From the NCBI GenBank assembly GCA_965202845.1, contig OZ241856.1, positions 1,178,001 to 1,242,000 on the forward strand: a stretch of DNA of 64,000 nucleotides, read 5' to 3'. Origin of the DNA: CBDATA01 sp965202845 (GTDB lineage Bacteria; Acidobacteriota; Vicinamibacteria; Marinacidobacterales; Marinacidobacteraceae). Position 1 is the first letter of the stretch, and every line of letters begins with the position of its first letter. Shown piece by piece: positions 1-8,089 of the stretch. Made by a program: the position numbers and the translations under genes. The notes beneath the pieces were generated by a model. That model saw only the letters and a list, made by a program, of their open reading frames with translations. It did no database searches and was not told where the DNA came from.

Positions 1-398
1 ATGACGGCGTAGACTTGCACGTGCATCTTGGCTTTCCCGAAGGAGTTCACCGGGACGCTCTCCCCGCGCTCCAGGGCGATCATCCGCAGCGCGGTCACCG
101 CGAACTCGCGGCCGACGATGGCGATCGCCACCCAGGTCGGGCTCAGCCCGCGGGCCACCAGGCAGATGAAGATGGTGGAGATCAGGAACTTGTCGGCGAT
201 CGGGTCCAGCAGGACGCCGAGCGGGGTGACCTGATTCCTGCGACGCGCGAGATACCCGTCCAGCAGGTCGGTGAGCGCGAGGGCCCCGATCAGCAGGATG
301 CTCGCCAGCTGCCACAGGGGCCATTCCGCGACGAGGAGAACCGCCACCGCCGGCGTGAGTACAATGCGCAGGACGGTGAGCCGGTTCGGAAGGTTCAT
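1..398 (-). CDS. pgsA: CDP-diacylglycerol--glycerol-3-phosphate 3-phosphatidyltransferase (partial)
   Basis: This is the N-terminal 132 codons of a gene that runs off the left edge. PgsA joins CDP-diacylglycerol to glycerol-3-phosphate, the first committed step of phosphatidylglycerol synthesis in the inner membrane. The start is the ATG at 396-398, giving the typical N-terminus MNLPNRLTVLRI. A complete CDP-alcohol phosphatidyltransferase signature is readable at about residues 44-69 (DLLDGYLAR, then G, DPIAD), so all the catalytic aspartates are present. Hydrophobic segments flank it, as expected for a polytopic enzyme. It is transcribed away from the nucleotidyltransferase at 491, leaving a 92-bp divergent gap. 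Closely related CDP-alcohol transferases cannot be fully excluded because the C-terminus is missing. Confidence 0.88.
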   Translation of the reverse strand, partial: MNLPNRLTVLRIVLTPAVAVLLVAEWPLWQLASILLIGALALTDLLDGYLARRRNQVTPLGVLLDPIADKFLISTIFICLVARGLSPTWVAIAIVGREFAVTALRMIALERGESVPVNSFGKAKMHVQVYAV

Positions 399-490
399 GC
401 GGTGGGCGTCCGGCCGCTCCCGGCGCCGGGGATAAGAGTGTATCAACGCCGACCGCGCCTCCCGTCCGCTTCCAAATTCCCTGATTTTCC

Positions 491-1570
491 ATGAAGGCGG
501 TCCTGCTGATCGGCGGCAAGGCGGAGCGGATGCGTCCGCTCACCAGCGGGCGCCCCAAGGCGATGACGCCGCTGATGGCCCAGCCCTTCCTGCGGACGCA
601 GATCGAGCTGTTGCGGGTCGCCGGAATCACCGACATCGTGCTCTGCCACGCGGCGACGCCCCGGCGGATGGCCGCCGTCTTCGGCGACGGCCAGTCGCTG
701 GGAGCGCGCCTGACCTGGTCCATCGAGAGCCGGCCGCTGGGCACCGGAGGCGCGCTCGGACTCGCCCGTTCCCGGCTCGCCGAACCCTTCGTGTGCCTCA
801 ATGGGGACATCCTGACCGACTTGGACATCCGGGGACTCGCGGATGCCCGGGAGGCGGCGGGCCCGATGCTCACCCTCGCCGTCACCCGGGTCCGGGACGC
901 CTCGTCCTACGGAACGGTCCGGACCGGATCCGGATCGACGGTCATCGGATTCGACGAGAAAGCCGCGGCGGCCGGATCTCCGGGAGACATAAGCCTCGGC
1001 GCCTACGCGATGACCCCGGAGATCTTCGATCTGATTCCGCCGGACCGGCCGGTCTCGCTCGAAACCGAAGTGTTCCCGGCGGCGGTCGCCTCCGGGCGCC
1101 GCCGGGTCACCGCCTTTCGGCACGAGGGGTACTTCACGGACGTCGGCGTCCCTGCCCGCTACCTCCAGGCGCACCGGGACGTGCTCGCCGGGCGCATGCG
1201 GATTCCGGGAATGGCCAAGCCGAATCCCGGCGGCCTGATCGTGCATCCGACCGCCGCCGTGCATCCGACCGCCCGACTGATCGGTCCGGGCCTTTTGGGG
1301 CCCGGCGCCCGGGTCGCCGCCGCCGCCACCCTGGGGCCGGGAACGGTGCTGGGCCGGAGAGTGCGGGTGGAGAAGGGGGCGGTCGTCGAGGATTCGGTGC
1401 TGTGGGCCGACACCCGGGTGGGCGAGGGGGCGGTCGTGCGCCATTCGGTGCTCTGCGCCAACGCCTTCATCGGCCCCGACGCCCGGGTGGAGCGGGCGAT
1501 CCTCGGCGACAAGAGCACGATCGCCGCCTCGAGCGCGCTGTCGTGTCCCTCCCTGACGTGCCCCACCTGA
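491..1570 (+). CDS. Sugar-1-phosphate nucleotidyltransferase (mannose-1-phosphate guanylyltransferase-like)
   Basis: A 359-residue protein that likely makes an NDP-sugar from a sugar-1-phosphate and NTP. It has an N-terminal nucleotidyltransferase fold (residues 1-230) followed by a left-handed beta-helix of hexapeptide-like repeats (about 245-350), the layout of GDP-mannose pyrophosphorylases. The nucleotide-binding start reads GGKAERMRPLTSGRPKAM. It departs from the common GG-x-G-T-R signature at the GT positions but keeps R, PLT and PK. A metal-binding-type aspartate follows in LNGDILTD. The next gene is a phosphomannomutase that overlaps its 3' end, so GDP-mannose for glycans is the most natural product, although UDP- or dTDP-sugars remain possible. 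The exact substrate cannot be read from the sequence. Confidence 0.8.
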   Translation: MKAVLLIGGKAERMRPLTSGRPKAMTPLMAQPFLRTQIELLRVAGITDIVLCHAATPRRMAAVFGDGQSLGARLTWSIESRPLGTGGALGLARSRLAEPFVCLNGDILTDLDIRGLADAREAAGPMLTLAVTRVRDASSYGTVRTGSGSTVIGFDEKAAAAGSPGDISLGAYAMTPEIFDLIPPDRPVSLETEVFPAAVASGRRRVTAFRHEGYFTDVGVPARYLQAHRDVLAGRMRIPGMAKPNPGGLIVHPTAAVHPTARLIGPGLLGPGARVAAAATLGPGTVLGRRVRVEKGAVVEDSVLWADTRVGEGAVVRHSVLCANAFIGPDARVERAILGDKSTIAASSALSCPSLTCPT

Positions 1571-2964
1571 CCGCTGCCGAACGCGGTCTCTTCAAGTCCT
1601 ACGACATCCGGGGACCGTCTCCCGTTCCCCTCTCGGCGGCGCTCGCCGGGCGGATCGGGGAAGCGTTCGCCCATTGGCTCGGCGGCGGCGTGGTCGGCGT
1701 GGGCCGGGACATGCGGAAGACCAGCCCCGCGCTGGCGCGGGAATTCGCCGCCGGGCTGCGGCGCGGCGGCGCATCGGTCGCCGACTGCGGCATGCTCGCC
1801 ACCGACGCGATGTGGTTCGCGGTGCAAGAGCGCCAGCTCGACGGCGGCGCGATGGTCACCGCATCCCACAACCCGCCGACCGACAACGGGATCAAGCTGG
1901 TGGCGCGAAACGCCGCGCCGGTCTTCCAGGGCAATGGTCTCCCGCGCATCCAGGAGCTGGTGGACGCCCCGGAACTCCCCGCCGGAGCGAAACCGGCGGC
2001 GGGCGCCGTCCAGCGCCTGGACATCGCAGACGCCTACCTTCGCTTCCTTGAGGAGCAGATCCGAATCCGGCCCTTTCCCTCGCTCCGGGTCGTCCTGGAT
2101 GCTGGCAACGGCATGGGGGGGCTGATGGCGGAGCGGTTGTTCGCCCGGCTTCCCGGCGCGTGGATCCCCATGCATTTCCGCCCGGACGGCGCCTTTCCGA
2201 ACCACGGGGGCAACCCGCTGCAACCGGAAAACCGCGCCGAGCTGGCCGCCAGGGTGCGCGCCGAGCGGGCCGACTTCGGGGTTCTCTGGGACGGCGACGC
2301 CGACCGCTGCGCCTTCGTTGACGACCGGGGCGCCTTCGTGCCCGGCGACTTCGCCACCGCCCTTCTGGCGCCCGCCGAGATCGCCCGCGCCCCGGGCGGG
2401 GCGGTGGTCTTCGATCTCCGCTCCTCCCGCGCGGTCCCGGAGGCGATCCTTGAAGCGGGCGGCCGCCCCTGCCCCAACCGGGTCGGCCACGCCTGGATGA
2501 AGCAGCGCATGCGCAAGGAGGACGCCTGCTTCGGCGGCGAACTCAGCGGCCACTTCTACTTTCCGGCTACCGGCCACGCCGACAACGCGCTCCTTCCCGT
2601 CCTGCGCATGGGGGAGCGGATCGCCGCCGCCGGACGGCCGCTTTCGGAACTGGCGGACGCGCTCCGGCGCCGCCACTTCACCCTGGACGAGATCAGCATC
2701 CGCGTCCCCTCCCCCGCCGCCGCCCTCTTGCGAATCTGCGCCGCCTTCCCGGACGCGAAGCCGGATCGCACCGACGGGGTGACGCTGGATTTCCCCGATT
2801 GGCGCTTCACCCTGCGCCCCTCGAACACCGAACCGGTCCTCCGGCTGACCCTGGAAGCCTTCCGGCCCGGCCTCGCCGAGGCCTGCCGGGACCGCATCCT
2901 CGAGTTGCTCCGGGAATCCGCCGATGCGGACGGCTACAATCCCGCCCCGGTCGTGCGGGTGTAG
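1543..2964 (+). CDS. Phosphomannomutase/phosphoglucomutase
   Basis: A 473-residue alpha-D-phosphohexomutase that interconverts hexose 6- and 1-phosphates. All four family loops are visible: the phosphoserine loop TASHNP (about residue 106), the Mg-binding DGDADR loop, the sugar-binding GGELSGH loop and the phosphate-binding RPSNTEP loop near the C-terminus. I chose the GTG at 1543, which overlaps the upstream nucleotidyltransferase by 28 bases; GTG at 1558 is an alternative. Together the two genes would convert mannose-6-phosphate to mannose-1-phosphate and then to GDP-mannose. The last three codons and the TAG stop lie inside the tRNA-Gly gene at 2955-3027, with the stop formed by the conserved tRNA bases U8-A9-G10. 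Confidence 0.9.
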   Translation: MSLPDVPHLTAAERGLFKSYDIRGPSPVPLSAALAGRIGEAFAHWLGGGVVGVGRDMRKTSPALAREFAAGLRRGGASVADCGMLATDAMWFAVQERQLDGGAMVTASHNPPTDNGIKLVARNAAPVFQGNGLPRIQELVDAPELPAGAKPAAGAVQRLDIADAYLRFLEEQIRIRPFPSLRVVLDAGNGMGGLMAERLFARLPGAWIPMHFRPDGAFPNHGGNPLQPENRAELAARVRAERADFGVLWDGDADRCAFVDDRGAFVPGDFATALLAPAEIARAPGGAVVFDLRSSRAVPEAILEAGGRPCPNRVGHAWMKQRMRKEDACFGGELSGHFYFPATGHADNALLPVLRMGERIAAAGRPLSELADALRRRHFTLDEISIRVPSPAAALLRICAAFPDAKPDRTDGVTLDFPDWRFTLRPSNTEPVLRLTLEAFRPGLAEACRDRILELLRESADADGYNPAPVVRV

Positions 2965-3027
2965 CTCAGTCGGTAGAGCACGAGCTTCCCAAGCTCGGGG
3001 TCGCGGGTTCGAGCCCCGTCGCCCGCT
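2955..3027 (+). tRNA. tRNA-Gly (anticodon CCC)
   Basis: A complete 73-base cloverleaf can be folded by eye. The acceptor stem is GCGGGTG with CGCCCGC (one G-U pair), the D stem GCTC/GAGC, the anticodon stem CGAGC/GCTCG around loop TTCCCAA with anticodon CCC, and the T stem GCGGG/CCCGT around TTCGAGC. CCA is not encoded at the 3' end, so a CCA-adding enzyme is required. The first ten bases overlap the 3' end of the phosphomannomutase gene. It reads GGG codons. Confidence 0.96.
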
Positions 3028-3091
3028 CGCCCCTCCCCTCCATTTCCCTGCCATTTTTCCTGCCATTTTTCCCTGACAGTCCCGAGAACCG
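3028..3091 (+). repeat. Pyrimidine-rich spacer with direct repeat
   Basis: The short gap after the tRNA is pyrimidine-rich on the plus strand and carries two tandem copies of tgccatttttcc. No stable hairpin that would mark an intrinsic terminator is seen, so the bactofilin gene may be co-transcribed with the tRNA. Confidence 0.4.
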
Positions 3092-3565
3092 ATGCCCCTA
3101 TTCTCCCGATCCAAGGCGGAAGGCGACGAGCCCGCGCCATCTGCGGAAACCGTTCCGCCTCCCGCCGCCGCCATCCCGTCGGCGGTCCCCACAGTCGCTT
3201 CCCCGAACGGCCCCCGCCCCACCTGCTTCGGACCGGAGCTCCGGGTGAAGGGCGAGGTGGTCTCCCGCGAGGACGTCCTGGTCCAGGGGTTCGTCAGCGG
3301 CCGGATCGAGTCGGACGCCCAGGTGGTGATCCAGCCTTCCGGGCGCATCCAGGCCGACGTGTCGGCGCGGCGGATTGAAGTCCACGGCTCGGTTGTGGGG
3401 GATCTGGTGGCGACCGAAGCGGTGGTGCTGGGCGCCGAAGCCCGTCTCACCGGGAACATCGCCGCTCCCAGCGTGGCGGTGAGCCGGGGCGCCATCTTCC
3501 ACGGCTTCACCCGGACCGAACAGACGCCCGCCACCGCCGCCGAGGCGCCGGAGGACGATTCGTGA
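3092..3565 (+). CDS. Bactofilin (polymer-forming cytoskeletal protein)
   Basis: A 157-residue DUF583/bactofilin protein. A disordered, proline-rich N-terminus (residues 1-48) precedes a compact beta-helical core (about 50-140) built from short repeats with alternating hydrophobic residues and glycines, such as VSGRIESDAQVVI and GSVVGDLVATEAVVLG. A short acidic tail follows. Bactofilins self-assemble without nucleotide into filaments that scaffold cell-wall or polar proteins. No transmembrane segment is present, so it would be cytoplasmic and membrane-associated at most. It overlaps alanine dehydrogenase by GTGA, implying coupled translation; the link could be through alanine for peptidoglycan, but that is inference. 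Confidence 0.87.
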   Translation: MPLFSRSKAEGDEPAPSAETVPPPAAAIPSAVPTVASPNGPRPTCFGPELRVKGEVVSREDVLVQGFVSGRIESDAQVVIQPSGRIQADVSARRIEVHGSVVGDLVATEAVVLGAEARLTGNIAAPSVAVSRGAIFHGFTRTEQTPATAAEAPEDDS

Positions 3566-4677
3566 TCATCGGGACGGTCCGGGAGATCAAGGACACCGAA
3601 AATCGGGTCGGGCTGGTGCCCGGCGGAGTGGGCACGCTGACGGCGGCCGGCCACCAGGCGCTGGTGGAAGCGGGGGCCGGCGTCGGCAGCGGCATCACCG
3701 ACAAGCAGTTCGAAGCGGCCGGCGCCCGCATCGTGGACACCCGGGAGGAGGTGTTCGCCACTGCGGACATGGTGGTGAAGGTCAAGGAAGTCCTTCCGGA
3801 GGAGGTGAATCTGCTGCGGGAGGATCAGATCCTCTTCACCTATCTGCACCTGGCGGCGCTTCCCGAACTCACCGAACAGCTGGTGGGCCGCGGCGTCAAC
3901 GCGGTGGCCTACGAAACCATCACCGCGCCGGACGGCAGCCTGCCGCTGCTGACGCCGATGAGCGAAATCGCCGGTCGGATGTCCATCCAGGAAGGCGCCC
4001 ACCACCTGCACCGGGGGTGCGGCGGCTCCGGCATCCTGCTCGGCGGCGTGCCCGGCGTGCCGCGCGGCCGGACGGTGATCATCGGCGGCGGGGTCGTGGG
4101 ACTGAACGCCGCGAAGATGGCGGTCGGACTCGGTTCCGAGGTCGTCATCATCGAAAAGAGCGTCCCCCGGATGCGCTATCTCGACGACATCTTCGGAAGC
4201 CGGGTCTCAACCCTCATGTCGAGCCGGATCACCCTGGAGGAAGCCCTCGCCGAAGCCGACCTGGTGATCGGCGCGGTGCTGGTGCCGGGGGCCTCGGCTC
4301 CCCGGGTGATCTCCCGGGACATGCTGGGGGGCATGCGTCCCGGGGCGGTCCTGGTGGATGTGGCGGTGGACCAGGGCGGATGCGCCGAAACCACCCGCCC
4401 GACCACCCATTCCCGGCCCACCTACCGGGTGGATCAGGTGGTGCACTACGCCGTCGCCAACATGCCGGGCGCGATGCCGCGCACGTCCACCTTCGCGCTG
4501 ACCAACGTGACGCTCGACTACGCCCTGCGGATCGCCAGTCTGGGACTGCGCGAAGCGGCGGAACGGGACCCCGGCCTGTATCCCGGCGTCAACACCTGGC
4601 GGGGCCATCTGACGTCGGCGCCGGTCGCCAAGTCCCAGGATCGGGAGTGGACCGAACTCCGGACTCTCTTTCGGTAG
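3562..4677 (+). CDS. ald: Alanine dehydrogenase
   Basis: A 371-residue NAD-dependent enzyme that interconverts L-alanine and pyruvate plus ammonia. The residues expected in the family are present: Lys75 in VVKVKE, His96 in TYLHLA, the Rossmann glycine motif GGGVVG, and the aspartate in VDVAVDQGG. The length matches the family norm. The GTG start overlaps the bactofilin stop as GTGA. The C-terminal signature VANMPGAMPRTST is also typical. The enzyme would let the cell use alanine as carbon or nitrogen source, or make alanine for peptidoglycan. NAD(P) transhydrogenase alpha subunits share the fold but lack this C-terminus. Confidence 0.95.
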   Translation: MIIGTVREIKDTENRVGLVPGGVGTLTAAGHQALVEAGAGVGSGITDKQFEAAGARIVDTREEVFATADMVVKVKEVLPEEVNLLREDQILFTYLHLAALPELTEQLVGRGVNAVAYETITAPDGSLPLLTPMSEIAGRMSIQEGAHHLHRGCGGSGILLGGVPGVPRGRTVIIGGGVVGLNAAKMAVGLGSEVVIIEKSVPRMRYLDDIFGSRVSTLMSSRITLEEALAEADLVIGAVLVPGASAPRVISRDMLGGMRPGAVLVDVAVDQGGCAETTRPTTHSRPTYRVDQVVHYAVANMPGAMPRTSTFALTNVTLDYALRIASLGLREAAERDPGLYPGVNTWRGHLTSAPVAKSQDREWTELRTLFR

Positions 4678-4680
4678 CGG

Positions 4681-5451
4681 ATGCAGGCGCCGGCCGCCGG
4701 TCGGGAGGCGACAGCCCGTCTGGATCCGCCGGCGGACGGCCCCGCCAACATGGGGCGGGACGCGGCGATGCTCACCGCTGCGGTCCAAGGGGCGCCGCCC
4801 GCGCTCCGGCTCTACGGCTGGGACCGGCCCGCCCTGACCGTCGGCTGCCGCCAGGATGTCTCCGGCATCCTGGCGTTGGCGTCGCTCCGCCGGAGGCGCA
4901 TCGCCTGGACGCGCCGCCCCACCGGCGGCCGGGCGCTCCTGCATCTGCCGGACGAACTGACGTACGCGGTGGCCGCGCCGCGCGGAGCCTGCAGCGGCGT
5001 GCGGAGCGCCTACGTCCGGGTCATGCGAATCCTCTGGTCGGCCCTCTCCGCGTTCCTTCCCCTCGACCCGCCGCCGACCACCAGCGGCAGCCGCGACCGG
5101 GACCCGGCGCGGCTTCCCTGTCTGGCGGTGACGACCGGCCACGAGATCACCGCCGGAGGGCGCAAGCTGGTTTCCGGAGCGCAGCGCTGGTCCCGGGGCG
5201 CGTTCCTCCAGCACGGCTCGATCCCGTGGACCCTCCGCAGGGAGCTGGTGAACGAGATGGCCGGACTGCCGCCGGACCACCCCCTGCCGGCGACCGGAGT
5301 CGCGGAGCTGACTCCCGATCCCCCTTCGCGCGAGGCGGTCGCCCAGGCCCTCGTCCGCGCCTTCCGCGCCGATTTCGCCCAGGATGATCCGCTTCCGGCG
5401 CATCCGCCAGCTCCTCTTCCGAAAGGCCGGGAAGCGGCGTCGCTGTGCTAG
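4681..5451 (+). CDS. Lipoyl/octanoyl transferase family protein (LipM/LplA-like)
   Basis: A 256-residue member of the BPL/LplA/LipB superfamily. The family motifs are readable: RRPTGGRALLH, ELTYAV, then HEITAGGRKLVSGAQRW with the conserved lysine, and GAFLQHGSI. A cysteine in RLPCLA lies where LipM-type octanoyltransferases place their catalytic cysteine, which favours octanoyl transfer from ACP over ATP-dependent lipoate ligation, but the distinction is not secure. It begins three bases after the alanine dehydrogenase stop, and its 3' end lies shortly before grpE. Role: lipoylation of 2-oxoacid dehydrogenases or glycine cleavage H protein. Confidence 0.75.
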   Translation: MQAPAAGREATARLDPPADGPANMGRDAAMLTAAVQGAPPALRLYGWDRPALTVGCRQDVSGILALASLRRRRIAWTRRPTGGRALLHLPDELTYAVAAPRGACSGVRSAYVRVMRILWSALSAFLPLDPPPTTSGSRDRDPARLPCLAVTTGHEITAGGRKLVSGAQRWSRGAFLQHGSIPWTLRRELVNEMAGLPPDHPLPATGVAELTPDPPSREAVAQALVRAFRADFAQDDPLPAHPPAPLPKGREAASLC

Positions 5452-5473
5452 CCTCCCGCGCCCACCGAAGCCG

Positions 5474-6094
5474 ATGTCCACCACCGAGGAAGCCGCCGTC
5501 GCGCCCGAGGAGGCCGACGAGGAGGCGACGACCGGGGACATCGACGAAGTCAGGGAGGCGCTTGAGCGCGCCGAGCGCGAGGCGGTCGCAGCCAAGGACC
5601 TGGCGCGGCGCGCCCAGGCCGACCTTGCGAACGTGAGGCGACGCGCCGAAACCGAGCGGCGCGCCATCCGCTCCCGGCTGCTCGGCGAGATCGGAACCGG
5701 GTTCCTCCCGGTTCTGGATGACCTGGAGCGGGCGGTGGCGGAGGTGGAGCGCCATGCAGCCGCCGAAGAGAGCGCCGATTCGGCTTCCGGGGCGGTCGCC
5801 ACCGGGGTGCGCCTCGTCCTGCGGCGTTTCGAGGAGACGCTGGAGCGGCACGGCTTCACCGAGGTGAGGGCGCTCGGCGAGTCGTTCGATCCGGCGCTCC
5901 ACGAAGCGGCGCAGCAGACCCCGCTGGAGGACGGACAGCAGGACGGGGAGGTGATCGGGGTCTTCCAGCGCGGCTACCTGCTCGAGGGAAGGCTGGTCCG
6001 GCCAGCGACCGTGGTGGTCGCGGTCGCGCCCGACGGCGCGGAATCGCCGCCCGCCGAAAACGGATCGGCGGCGGAAGCCTCCGCCGAGGACTGA
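5474..6094 (+). CDS. grpE: Nucleotide exchange factor GrpE
   Basis: A 206-residue co-chaperone that drives ADP release from DnaK. An acidic disordered N-terminus (residues 1-30) is followed by a long charged helix (about 31-80) and the four-helix/beta domain with the signature FDPALHEA and the terminal stretch GYLLEGRLVRPATVVVA. I chose the ATG at 5474 (MSTTEEA) over the in-frame ATG at 5384, because the 30-residue extension is basic, unrelated to the family and overlaps the upstream gene. The gene sits 23 bases before dnaJ, the classic grpE-dnaJ order. DnaK itself is not in the window. Confidence 0.92.
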   Translation: MSTTEEAAVAPEEADEEATTGDIDEVREALERAEREAVAAKDLARRAQADLANVRRRAETERRAIRSRLLGEIGTGFLPVLDDLERAVAEVERHAAAEESADSASGAVATGVRLVLRRFEETLERHGFTEVRALGESFDPALHEAAQQTPLEDGQQDGEVIGVFQRGYLLEGRLVRPATVVVAVAPDGAESPPAENGSAAEASAED

Positions 6095-6117
6095 AGGCGG
6101 CGCCGCCCGGGGAGGCC

Positions 6118-7305
6118 ATGCCCACGGAGACCGCCCGCCGGGACTATTACGAGGTCCTGGGGGTGAACCGCACGGCTTCGCCCGATGAGATCAAGCGGGC
6201 GTACCGGAAGCTGGCGGTTCGTTTCCACCCCGACAAGAATCCGGGAGACCGCGCCGCCGAAGAGTCCTTCAAGGAGGCTTCCGAGGCCTACGGGGTGCTG
6301 GGCGACCAGGAGAAGCGCGCCCGCTACGACCGCTTCGGACACGCCGGGGTCAGCGGCGCCGGCCAGACGGTGAACCGGGAAATTTTCGAGGATTTCCAGG
6401 ACATCTTCCGGGGCGGAAGCGGAATCTTCGAGATGTTCGGGGACATGTTCGGCGGATCCGCCGGACGGCGCTCCGGCCCGGCCCGGGGCGGCGACATCCA
6501 GGTGCGCCTTTCGATGGACTTCACCGACCCGGTCGAGGAGCGGGAGGAACGCATCCTGGTTCCCCGCCAGGAGGCCTGCGAGGACTGCCGCGGCAGCGGC
6601 GGCGCCGAAGGCGCGCAGCCCATCGTCTGCGGACGCTGCGGGGGCAGCGGTCAGGAGACCCTCGCGCGCGGATTCATGGTCCTGCGGCAAACCTGTTCCG
6701 GATGCCGGGGCGCGGGGCGAATCAACCGGAACCCCTGCCGCGCCTGCGGCGGAGAGGGCTTGCGTCCCCGGGAACGCGAAGTCACGGTGCGCATCCCGGC
6801 GGGAATCGACGACGGCAACCAGCTGCGGATTCCCGGCGCCGGAGAACCGGGACTGCGCGGCGGGCCGCCGGGAGACCTGTACGTCATCGTGCAGATCCGC
6901 CCCCATCCCGAACTGCGACGGGACGGCCCGAATGTCCTGGGGGAGCTTTCGGTGAGCTTCCCGGAAGCGGCGCTGGGCGCGGTCAAGGAGGTCGAAACGG
7001 TCCGGGGGCGGGAATCGCTCCGCATCCCGGCGGGGAGCCAGCCGGGGAGCCGGCTGCGCCTCCGCAACCGGGGCTTTCCGGTGCTGCGAAGCCGCAGCCA
7101 CGGCGATCACGTGGTGCGGCTCCACATCCAGGTGCCCCGCCGCCTGAGCCGCGCCGAGCGCAACGCCGTCGAAAGGCTGGCGGACGCGATGCGGGGGGAC
7201 TCCGGGAAGGCCGAAGACGGGGACTCCGACTTCGCGGGTTCCGAATCCGCCGCGCCGGAAAAGAAAGCGGAGCGACCATCGTTCCTGAATCGACTGTTCT
7301 CGTGA
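6118..7305 (+). CDS. dnaJ: Chaperone protein DnaJ
   Basis: A 395-residue type I Hsp40. The J domain (residues 8-70) carries the HPD triad at 37-39. A short G/F-type linker contains GGSG and MFGG runs. The zinc-binding domain has four CxxCxGxG units starting near residue 154 (CEDCRGSG, CGRCGGSG, CSGCRGAG, CRACGGEG). The two C-terminal substrate-binding barrels follow. A good Shine-Dalgarno (GGGGAGG) lies three bases before the ATG. DnaJ delivers unfolded clients to DnaK and stimulates its ATPase; the upstream grpE completes the cycle. The last 30 residues are low-complexity and charged. Confidence 0.96.
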   Translation: MPTETARRDYYEVLGVNRTASPDEIKRAYRKLAVRFHPDKNPGDRAAEESFKEASEAYGVLGDQEKRARYDRFGHAGVSGAGQTVNREIFEDFQDIFRGGSGIFEMFGDMFGGSAGRRSGPARGGDIQVRLSMDFTDPVEEREERILVPRQEACEDCRGSGGAEGAQPIVCGRCGGSGQETLARGFMVLRQTCSGCRGAGRINRNPCRACGGEGLRPREREVTVRIPAGIDDGNQLRIPGAGEPGLRGGPPGDLYVIVQIRPHPELRRDGPNVLGELSVSFPEAALGAVKEVETVRGRESLRIPAGSQPGSRLRLRNRGFPVLRSRSHGDHVVRLHIQVPRRLSRAERNAVERLADAMRGDSGKAEDGDSDFAGSESAAPEKKAERPSFLNRLFS

Positions 7306-7327
7306 GCCGTCGCCCCAGCGTTCCCGC

Positions 7328-8077
7328 GTGAAACTTCGGACGGGGGGACGCGCGCACCGGTTTTTTGTTCCCTCCGCCGCGCCCGGGGCGTCCTGCGTGC
7401 TGGATGCGACCGAGTCGGCGCGCGCCCGGCGGGTGCTGCGGCTGTCCGAAGGGGCGGCGATCCAGGTGTTCGACGGGAGGGGCGGCGCATTCCGCGCCAC
7501 CCTGAGCGGCTCGGCGCCCGGAGGCCGGGTGCGGATCGCCTGCGCGGACCCGCTGCCCGCTCCGGAACCCATCGTCCGGCTGACCGTCGGCGTCGCCATC
7601 CTGAAGGGCGACGGCATGACGGCGATCGTGCGCCAGCTTGCCGAACTCGGGGTGGATCGGGTGAGGCCGCTGCTCACCGAACGCTCGGAGGGGCGGACCT
7701 CCGCCTCCCGCCAAAGACGCTGGCAGAGCGCCGCGCTCGCCGGAACCCGGCAGTGCGGCGGCGCCCTGGTTCCGGACGTGGAGGCCCCCGTCCGCCTGAC
7801 CGACTGGATGACGGAGCCGCTGCCGGAGGCGCGCTTCATCGCCCTGCCCGGCGACGCCGCCGCGTCCGGGACGGCATCCGGGCGCTGGCGATACGCAGGG
7901 AACCGGGTCGCGCTGGCGGTCGGTCCGGAAGGCGGATTCAGCCCGGCGGAGGCGGAGGCGGCCCGCACCCGCGGATGGCGCCCGCTGCGCCTGGGAAACC
8001 GGGTGCTCCGCACCGGCACCGCTGCGGCGACTGCCGCCGCGCGCATCCTGATTCCGGTCTCCCTTCCGGGCCGGTAG
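7328..8077 (+). CDS. rsmE: 16S rRNA (uracil-1498-N3)-methyltransferase RsmE
   Basis: A 249-residue SPOUT-class methyltransferase. The N-terminal PUA-like domain (residues 1-75) begins with the usual HRFFV. The C-terminal knotted domain carries the SAM-binding signatures AVGPEGGFSPAE and LGNRVLRTGTAA, both nearly diagnostic of RsmE. The start is GTG at 7328. It sits between dnaJ and a protein kinase; dnaJ-rsmE neighbourhoods are common in bacteria. The substrate is U1498 in the 30S subunit's decoding region. Confidence 0.93.
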   Translation: MKLRTGGRAHRFFVPSAAPGASCVLDATESARARRVLRLSEGAAIQVFDGRGGAFRATLSGSAPGGRVRIACADPLPAPEPIVRLTVGVAILKGDGMTAIVRQLAELGVDRVRPLLTERSEGRTSASRQRRWQSAALAGTRQCGGALVPDVEAPVRLTDWMTEPLPEARFIALPGDAAASGTASGRWRYAGNRVALAVGPEGGFSPAEAEAARTRGWRPLRLGNRVLRTGTAAATAAARILIPVSLPGR

Positions 8078-8089
8078 CATCGTTTCCGG

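Noticed and set aside
1159..4011. A 950-codon open frame on the minus strand across the mutase, tRNA, bactofilin and ald genes
   Set aside because: It is antisense to genes with unmistakable motifs, has no recognisable domain and reads through the tRNA. Long antisense frames are expected at this GC content.
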